From the NCBI GenBank assembly GCA_024226315.1, contig JAAELT010000500.1:18724-82723 (forward strand): a stretch of DNA of 64,000 bases. The letters are read 5' to 3'. Below, in pieces: positions 47,142 through 56,100 of this stretch (position 1 is the stretch's first letter; every line of letters starts with the position of its first letter). The DNA comes from a bacterium. GTDB taxonomy: Bacteria; Acidobacteriota; Thermoanaerobaculia; Multivoradales; J023. The notes under the pieces are model-generated. The model was given only the letters and a program-made list of their open reading frames with translations. It did not search any database and was not told the DNA's origin. A program made the translations under genes and the position numbers.

Positions 47142-50100
47142 CTAGCCGCCGGTGGGGTCCTCCTGGGCCAGGAAAACCTCGAGCTCGTCGTCCGCCAGGC
47201 CTTCGAGATCGTCCAGCATCTTCTCCATCGCGTCGGCGTCCACCCGCTCGGCCTCGTGGGCGGCGACCGCGATCGCCAGGCCCTCGATCGTAGGGCTATC
47301 GAACATCACCCGCAGGGGTACCTCGACGCCGAAGCTCTCGAGCACGTCGCCGATCACCTGAGTGGCGAGCAACGAGTGACCGCCGAGCTCGAAGAAATTG
47401 TCGGTGACGCCGACGTCGTCGAGCTTGAGCCAGCGCCGCCAGATCGCCGCCAGCTGCTGCTCTGTCTCGCTGCGCGGCTCGATGAGCTCCGAGGCAGCCG
47501 ACGGCGCCGACGGCTCGGGAAGGGCACGGCGATTCAGCTTGCCTGTCCGGGTGAGCGGCATCCGGTCGAGAAAAGTGAAGCTCGAAGGCACCATGAAGTC
47601 CGGCAGGCTGCTGCCCAGGAACTCGCGCAGCTCGCGCCCCTCGACACCGGCGGCCACGACATAGGCAGCCAGGCGTTGATCGGGGCCCTTGCCCCACACC
47701 GCGAGCACGCACTCCTCGATTCGCGGATGGCGGCCGAGGACCGCCTCGACCTCGCCCAACTCGATGCGGAAGCCGCGGATCTTGACTTGATGGTCAAACC
47801 TGCCGAGGAACTCGAGGCCGCCGTCGGGTCGGTAGCGCACCAGATCCCCGGTGCGATAGAGGCGCGCGCCGGCGGCGTCCGCCCCGCAGTGCGGATCGGG
47901 GACGAAACTCGTCGCCGTCCGCGCGGCTCGGTGGAGATAGCAGCGGGCGAGACCGTCGCCGCCGCAGAGCAGCTCGCCCGGCACACCCACCGGCACCGGG
48001 CGCAGGTGGCGATCGAGCACCTGGACGGTGGTGTTCGCGATCGGACCACCGAGAGACAGGACATGCCCCACCTGAGAGGGGTCGGTCATCGGCTCGCAGG
48101 TGGTGAAGGTGGTGTTCTCGGTCGGGCCGTAGCAATGAACCAGGATGTTGTCCGGCAATGCTTCGAGCACCTTGCGCACGTCGGCCGGCGCCACGACCTC
48201 GCCTCCCGTCAGCAGCTGTCGCACTCCCGCCAGCTGGCCCATGTGGCCCTCGACCATCTGGTGGAAGAGAGCCGTGGTGATGAACATGATGCTGACCCTG
48301 CGTTCGGTCAGAGCGCGTCCCAATGCCTGGAGCGACGTCCGACCGGGAGCGAAGACTTCCAACCGGCCGCCGTTCAAGAGCGGTCCCCAGATCTCGAAAG
48401 TCGCGGCATCGAACGACGCCGGCGCGAACTGCGGGAAGACCTCCCCGGAGCCGAAGTGCGCGTAGCCCGTGTCGCGCACCAGGCGCACGACTCCGCGATG
48501 CGGCACGGCCACTCCCTTGGGTCTGCCCGTCGAGCCCGAGGTGTACATCACGTAGGCCAGTTGATCGGGATGCGAGCGTGGGAGAAGCGCTTCCGGCCCG
48601 GCGTCCGAAGACCCCTCGAGAGCGGAGTCGAGATCGATGACGCGCGGCTCGTCCGGGCTGTCGCCGATCGGCAACCGCGACCGTAGCGCGCCGTGGGTAA
48701 TCACCACCGGCGCCGCGGCGTCGGCGAGCATGAAGCGCAGGCGGTCCTCGGGGAAATCGGGATCGAGCGGCACGTAGGCGCCGCCAGCCTCGAGGATCGC
48801 GAGGGTCGCCACCACCATCTCGAGGGAGCGCTCCACGCAGAGGCCGACGAGCATCTCGGGGCCGATGCCCAGGCTCCGCAACCGTCGCGCCAGGCGGCCG
48901 GCCCGCTGGCCGAGCTGGGCGTAGGTCAACTGTCGATCGCCGCAGCTGGCAGCGATGGCATCGGGAGTGCGCGCCGCCTGCTCGGCGAACAGTTCCTGGA
49001 TCGAGGATCGAGGATAATCCGTACGGGTCTGGTTCCAGGTGGCGAACCGCTCGATTTCCACCGCTGTGAGCAGCGGCAGCTCATCGATCGGCCGCTCGGG
49101 ATCGGCGACAGCTCCCTCGAGCAGGGTCCGGTAGTGACCGATCAGCCGGTCGATGGTGCTGGCGTCGAAGAGGTCGGTGTTGTACTCGACGCCGCCGTTC
49201 AGGGGCTCGTCGTCGGTGACGGAGAGCGTCAGATCGAACTTCGAGGTGCCGGTGTGCACCATCTGGAAGCGCATCTCGAGATCCGCTCCCAGCTGCCGCT
49301 CGAGGATGGCGGCGTTCTGCAGCACGAAGCTGACCTCGGCCAGCGGGTTGCGGTCGCGGCGGCGCTCGGGCTGGAGCTCCTCGACCAGTTTCTCGAACGG
49401 CACGTCCTGGCGAGCGTAGCCCGCCAGCGCGGTCTCGGCGACTGCGCCGAGGTGATCTTCGAAGCTCGGATCGGCGGAGAAATCCGCGCGCATCACCAGG
49501 GTGTTGACGAAGAAGCCGATCAATCCCTCGACCTCGGCGCGCCCGCGATTGGCGATCGGCGTACCGACCGCGACGTCGGCCTGGCCGGTGTAACGATGGA
49601 GCAGCGCCTGGAAGGCGGCGAGCAGCACCATGTAGAGGGTGGCACCGCGCTGTTGCGCGAGCTGCCGCACCCGCTCCGAGAGCTCGGCGCCGAGGGTGTA
49701 GGGCTGGCGCGCTCCCCGCGTGCCGAGCACCGCCGGACGCGGATGGTCGGTGGCCAGCTCGAGGGGATCGAGGTCGGCCAGACTCTCGCGCCAGTATGCG
49801 ATCTGCTCGGCGAGCTGCCCGTCGTCGAACCGATCTCGCTGCCAAGCGGCGAAATCAGCGTATTGGACCGGCAGCTCGGCGAGCGGCGAGGGCTGACCGG
49901 CGGCGGCGGCCTGGTAGAGTGCGGCCAGCTCGTCCATCAGCACCTCCATCGACCAACCGTCGGTGGCGATGTGGTGCAGATTCATCACCAGCACGTGCTC
50001 GGTGCCGCTCAGGCGCAGCAGCCGACACCGCAGCACCGGCCCACGTTCGAGGTCGAACGGCCGCCGGATCTCTTCGCCGAGGAGACGCTCGACCTCGGCC

Positions 50101-53100
50101 TCGCCCCGGTCGCCGAGCTCGACGATCTCCAGCTCGGAAAAGGCGACCGCGTGAATCACCTGGATCGACTCGCCGGCCCGAACGCCATACGTGGACCGCA
50201 GGACTTCGTGACGGCGCACGACCTCCCCGAGGCCTTGGCTCAACGCCTCGACGTCGAGCGGGCCGGTAAAACGGATGGTCGCCGGGATGGTGTACACCGT
50301 CGATCCCGGCTCCAAGCGGTCGAGGAACCACAGGCGTTCCTGACCAAACGACAGGCGTGCTGGCCTGGAGGGGTCGCGGCGACCGATCTCGGTCTCGGTC
50401 TCAGCCGCCCGCAGGCGCGTTATCCAGTCGTCGACCGGCAGCTCGTCGGCGGCGAGGCGGGCGAGCCGGCTGCGCGCCCGTTCGCCGGCCTCGCTGCGGC
50501 CCAGGTGCTCGTCCAGACGCAGCGTGAAGTCTTCGAGCCGGGCGGCGTCGAAGACCATGCCCAGAGGTACTTCGACGTCCAGCAGCTCCTGCAAACGCGC
50601 CACGACCCGGGTCGCTCGCAACGAGTGGCCGCCGAGTTGGAAGAAGTCGTGTTGCCGGCCCACGGAGGAGACATCGAGGACGTCCGACCAGACCCACGCC
50701 ACCAGCTTCTCGAACGGCGTACGCGGCGGACCGAGCTCGGTGCCGCCGGCCCGGTCGGGAAGCTGCCGGCGCCCCAGCACGGCTCGATCCACCTTGCCGC
50801 TGGAAGTCATCGGCAAGGCCTCCAGGAAATCGAAAACCACGGGCACCATGTACTCTGGCAGGCCCCGGCGCAGAAAAGCGCCGAGCTCTTCTGGTTCGAC
50901 GCCACCCGCCGTCGCCACGTGGGCGACCAGCATCTTTTCTCCGCTCGTGTCCTCGCGCACCAGAACCGCGCACTCGAGCACCTCCGGGTGAGCAGCGAGC
51001 GCCACCTCGATCTCCCCCGGCTCGATGCGGAATCCGCGAATCTTGACTTGATGGTCGTTACGGCCGAGGAATTCGAGACGGCCGTCGCTGCGATAGCGGG
51101 CCAGGTCTCCGGTCAGGTAGAGGCGCTCGCCGGGACGCCGACTCGTCGGATCGGGCACGAACCGTTCGGCGGTCAGCGCGGGGCGCCGGAGATAGCCGCG
51201 GGCGAGGCCGTCGCCGCCGGTCGTCAGCTCGCCGGGAACGCCGACCGGCACCGGCCGCCGACGGCGGTCGAGTACCTGGACCGTGGTGTTCGAGATCGGC
51301 GGACCGATGGGCAGGATGTGGTCGATCTGCGCGCCGTCGGTCATCGGATCGCAGGTCGTGAAACTCGTGTTCTCGGTCGGGCCGTAACAATGGACGAGCG
51401 TCGTTTCGGGTAATTGCTCGAGTGCCCGGCGTGCGTCCGCCGGCGCCACGGTCTCGCCTCCCGTCAACAAGAGACGGAGATCGCGCAGACCGTCGAGGTC
51501 ACCATCCACCAGCTGGTGGAAGAGGGCGGTGGTGAAGAACGCGACGTTCACGCCTTGGCCGGCGACCACCCGGCACAGCTCCTCGAGCGCCAGGCGGCCG
51601 GCCGGAGCGATCACCAGCGAGGCGCCGTTGAGCAACGCACCCCAGATCTCGAAAGTGGCGGCGTCGAACGAAGCCGGCGCGAACTGCAGGAACACGTCGT
51701 CGGGACCGAACCGGGCGTAACCGGAGTCGCACACCAGGCGAACCACCGAGCGATGCCGGACCACCACGCCCTTGGGCTTGCCGGTCGATCCCGAGGTGTA
51801 CATGACGTAGGCCATCTGGTCGGGGTGCGTGCGGGGCGCCGCGCTCTCCATCTCCGTCTCGGCATCCGGGTCATCGGCCTCGAGCCTCAGGATCCGCCGG
51901 CCACCGTCATCGATCGATAGCCGCTGGCGCAGAGAATCATCGGTGATCAGCAGCGGGATCCCGGAGTCCTCGAGCACGAAGCGCATCCGCTCGCCGGGAT
52001 CGTTGACGTCCAGGGGGAGGTAGGCACCGCCGGCCTTGAGGATCGCCAGCGTCGCCACCACCATCTCGATCGAGCGCTCCATGTACAGTCCGACGAGGGT
52101 CTCCGGACCGACCCCGTGACGACGCAAACGCCGCGCCTCCCGAGTTGCCCAACGATCGAGCTCGGCATAGGACAGCCGCCGCTCGCCGCAGATCAAAGCG
52201 GCGGCGCTCGGCGCGCGGGCCGCGTGAGCCTCGAACAGCTCCTGGATCGAGGACTCGGCCGGGTAGCTGGTCGCGGTCTGGTTCCAGGCCTCGAGCTGCT
52301 CGACTTCGCGGTCGGTGAGCAGCTGTAGCTCGCCGATGCCCCGCCCCGGCTCGGCGACCGCGGCCTCCAGGATCTTCCGGTAGTGGCCGATCAGCCGTAG
52401 GACGGTGGCCTGATCGAAGAGATCGAGGTTGTACTCCACGCCGCCCGAGAGCGGATCCTCGTCGGTGAGCGACAGGGTCAGATCGAATTTCGCCGTCCCG
52501 GTCGCCACCGGCTGGAAGCGCATCGACAGCCCCGAGTCGAGCCGGTGCTCCAGGGCGCTGGCGTTTTGCAGCACGAAGCTCACCTCGGCCAGGGGATTGC
52601 GGTCGCGCCGGCGCTCGGGCTGGAGCTCCTCGACCAGCTTCTCGAACGGCACGTCCTGGTGGGCGTAGGCCTCGAGCGCGGAGGTGATCACGGCCTCGAG
52701 CACCTGATCGAAGCTGGGATCGTCGCTGTCGAGGCCCTGAAGGTCGCAGCGCAGCACCAGGGTATTGATGAAGAATCCGATGAGCCCCTCGGTTTCGGCC
52801 CGGCTGCGATTGGCGATCGGCGAAGCGACCGTCAGGTCGCGTTGGCCGGTGTAGCGATAGAGCAGCGCCTGAAAGGCGGCCAGCAGCACCATGTAGAGCG
52901 TCGCGCCGTGGCGCTGGGCAAGCTCGCGCACCTGGACCGAGAGCTCCTCCGGCAGGCTGAACGACTCGCGGGCACCGCGGGTGCCGAGGATGGCGGGTCG
53001 GGGCCGGTCGGTGGCGATCTCGAGCGGCTCGACACCCGCCAGACGCTCACGCCAGTAGGCGACCTGCTCGGTCAACGCGCCGTCCTCCAGCCACCGACGC

Positions 53101-56100
53101 TGCCAGGCGGCGAAGTCGGCATATTGGTTCGAAGGCTCGGGCAGCGGTGTCGGGCGACCGTCGGTCGCGGCCTGGTAGAGCGCCGCCAGCTCGTTCATCA
53201 GGATCTCGACGGACCAACCGTCGGCAGCGATGTGATGCAGGTTGACCAGCAGCATGTGCTGCCGGCCGCCGAGGCGCAGTAAACGGCAGCGAAAGACTGG
53301 CCCGCGCTCGAGATCGAAGGGCTCGCGCGCCTCCTCCCGGACCAGCCGATCGACCTCCGCACGCGGCTCGTCGGCCGCTTCGAGATTGACACTTCGGAGA
53401 TCCCCGAAGCCGGTCGTGTGGACGACCTGCATCGGTCCGTCGGCCGAGGCATCATAGGTCGTGCGCAGGATCTCGTGACGACGGACGATCTCCTTCAGGC
53501 CACGTTCCAGGGCTTCTGCGTCGAGTGGCCCGTCGAGATGGATGATGGCGGGGATGGAGTAGACAGCCGAGCCCGGGTACAGACGATCCAGGAACCAGAG
53601 CCGCTCCTGACCGAACGACAGGGGCAACGCCGAGCGCTCGGCGTGCGGCTCGAGGCCCGCCTTCCCGGCGCGTCGGCGGTGGCGGCTGGCGACGTGGGTC
53701 GCCAGCGCGGCAACCGTGCGCTCCTCGAACAGGACCTGCAGCGGCAGCTCAACGCCGAACGACTGGCGCAAGCGGGCCATCACCCGGGTGGCCAGCAGCG
53801 AGTGCCCACCGAGCGTGAAGAAGTCGTCCTCGACGCTCACCCGCTGCCGCCCGAGCACTTCGCACCAGATCGCGGCCACCACGTCTTCCTCCGGCGTGCG
53901 CGGCGCGACGAAACGGGCAGCGTGGCGCTCCTGGTCGCCTTCCGGCGGCGGCAGGGCCCGGCGGTCGATCTTGTCGTTGGCGGTCAGCGGCAGGGTGTCG
54001 AGGACGACGTAGAACGCTGGAATCATGTACTCCGGCAGCTTGGGCGCCAGGAGCTCCTCGATCGTCGCGCGCAGCGCCTCGGGACTCTCGGGAGCGGTCT
54101 CCGACGGAGTCACATAGGCCACCAGCCGGTTGTCACCGGAATCCTCCCGCCAGGCCAGCACGGCGCATTCACTCACCGCCTCGCAGCCGCCCAGCACCGC
54201 CTCGATCTCTCCGAGCTCGATCCGGAAGCCCCTGACCTTGACCTGGGAGTCGATCCGGCCGAGGAACTCGATGCATCCGTCGGGTAGCGTCCGCGCAAGG
54301 TCGCCGCTGCGGTAGAGGCGCCCGCCCGGGGCCGAGCCGATGGGATCAGCAACGAACACCTCGGCGGACAGGCTCGGCCGGCCGAGGTAGCCGCGAGCGA
54401 CGGCGACGCCGCCGATGCACAGTTCCCCCGCAACACCGATCGGTACCTGGCGCAGGTCACGGTCGAGGATGTAAACCTGAACGCCGTCGATCGGTCGGCC
54501 GATGTCGGGCGCCCGTTCCGGACCAACGCCAGACTCCGGCCCGACACCAGGCTCCGCCGGGGCCACAGCACCGGCAGTGGTGACCACGGTGTTCTCTGTC
54601 GGTCCGTAGTGATTCACCAACACCGTCGTCAAGCCGGCCGGCGGTGGTGCCTGGAGTTTGTCGCCGCCGGTGAGGATCGTGCGCAGCTCGAGCTCCGGAG
54701 AGAGACCTTCCAACAAAACCGTCTCGCGCAGGACCGCTTCGGCCAGGGGGGTGGGCAGGAACGAATGGGTGATGCGGCGCTCGGCCAGCCAACGCACCAG
54801 CTTCTCGGGCTCGGCGCGCACCTCGGGCTCGGGAAAGTGCAGGCTGGCGCCGGCGGTGAGATAAGGCCAGACCTCCCACACCGAGGCATCGAACGCCAGG
54901 CCGGCAATCTGGGTCGCGCGGTCGGCCGGCCCCAGCCGATACGCTCGGCGGTGCCAGGCGGCGAGGTTGGCCAGCCCGGCATGATGGACGTCGACGCCCT
55001 TGGGCGTGCCGGTGGAGCCCGAGGTGTAGATCACGTATGCGCGCTGGGCGGCCCGCGCCCGCGGCGCCGGACCCGGTTCCGCGCTGCCGCCTTCAATCGC
55101 CGGCAGCGCGGCGTCGATCGCGATCACCTTCGCCCGGCATTCGGGCAGCCCCGGCAGCAGCCTTTCCTGGGTCAGGAGCACCCCGGCGCCGGCGTCCTCG
55201 AGTTGGAAGGCCAGGCGCTCCCGCGGCGCTTCGGGATCCAGGGGTAGATAGGCGCCGCCGGCCTCGAGGGTGGCGAGGATGGCCACCAGCATTCGGGGCG
55301 CGCGCTCCAGGAGCACGCCCACCACTGACTCTGGCCCAACCCCCGAAGCTCGCAGCAGGCGCCCCAGCCGTTCCGCCCGGCCGTGGAGCTCGCCATAGGT
55401 CAGCTCCTCGTCGCCGGCGGCGGCAAGCGCCTCGGGTGTGCGCCGGGCCCATCCCGCGACCAGCTCGTGCACCCTCCCCACCGGCGCCGCGACGGCGGTG
55501 TCGTTCCACTCGGCGAGCAGCTGGTGGCGCTCGGCGGTGCCCAGGAGCGGCAGCTCGGCCAGCTTCACCGAGGGGTCGTGGGTCAAGGCCTCCAGCATCG
55601 TCCGGTAGTGGCCGAGCATCCGGACCATGGTCGAGCAGTCGAAGAGGGCGGTCGAGTACTCCCAGAGCAGGGTGATCTCCCGCGCCGTGCGGTCGTCGCC
55701 CTGTCCGACTCGCTGTTCGCTACGCGGGATGACAATGACGTTGAGATCGGTCTTTGCCGAGCCGTTGGGTAGCTCCAACATGCGGCCCGTCAGACCGCTG
55801 AAGTCGACCGGCGGGATCGCCGAGTCGTGGAAGCTGAACATCACCTGGAAGAGCGGGTTGTGGCTCAGGTCCCGATCCGGCTGGATCTCCTCGACGATCT
55901 TGTCGAACGGCATGTCCTGATAGTTGTGGGACTCGAGCACGGTGTCCTGCACTTCTTCGAGCAGCCGGTCGAACCGCATCTCGCCGTCCAGATGGGTGCG
56001 CAGGACCACGGTGTTGACCACCATCCCGAGCATGGTCTCGGTCTCGCGGAAGCGGCGATTGGCCACGCCGCTGCCGGCCAGGATGTCCCGCTGGCCGGTG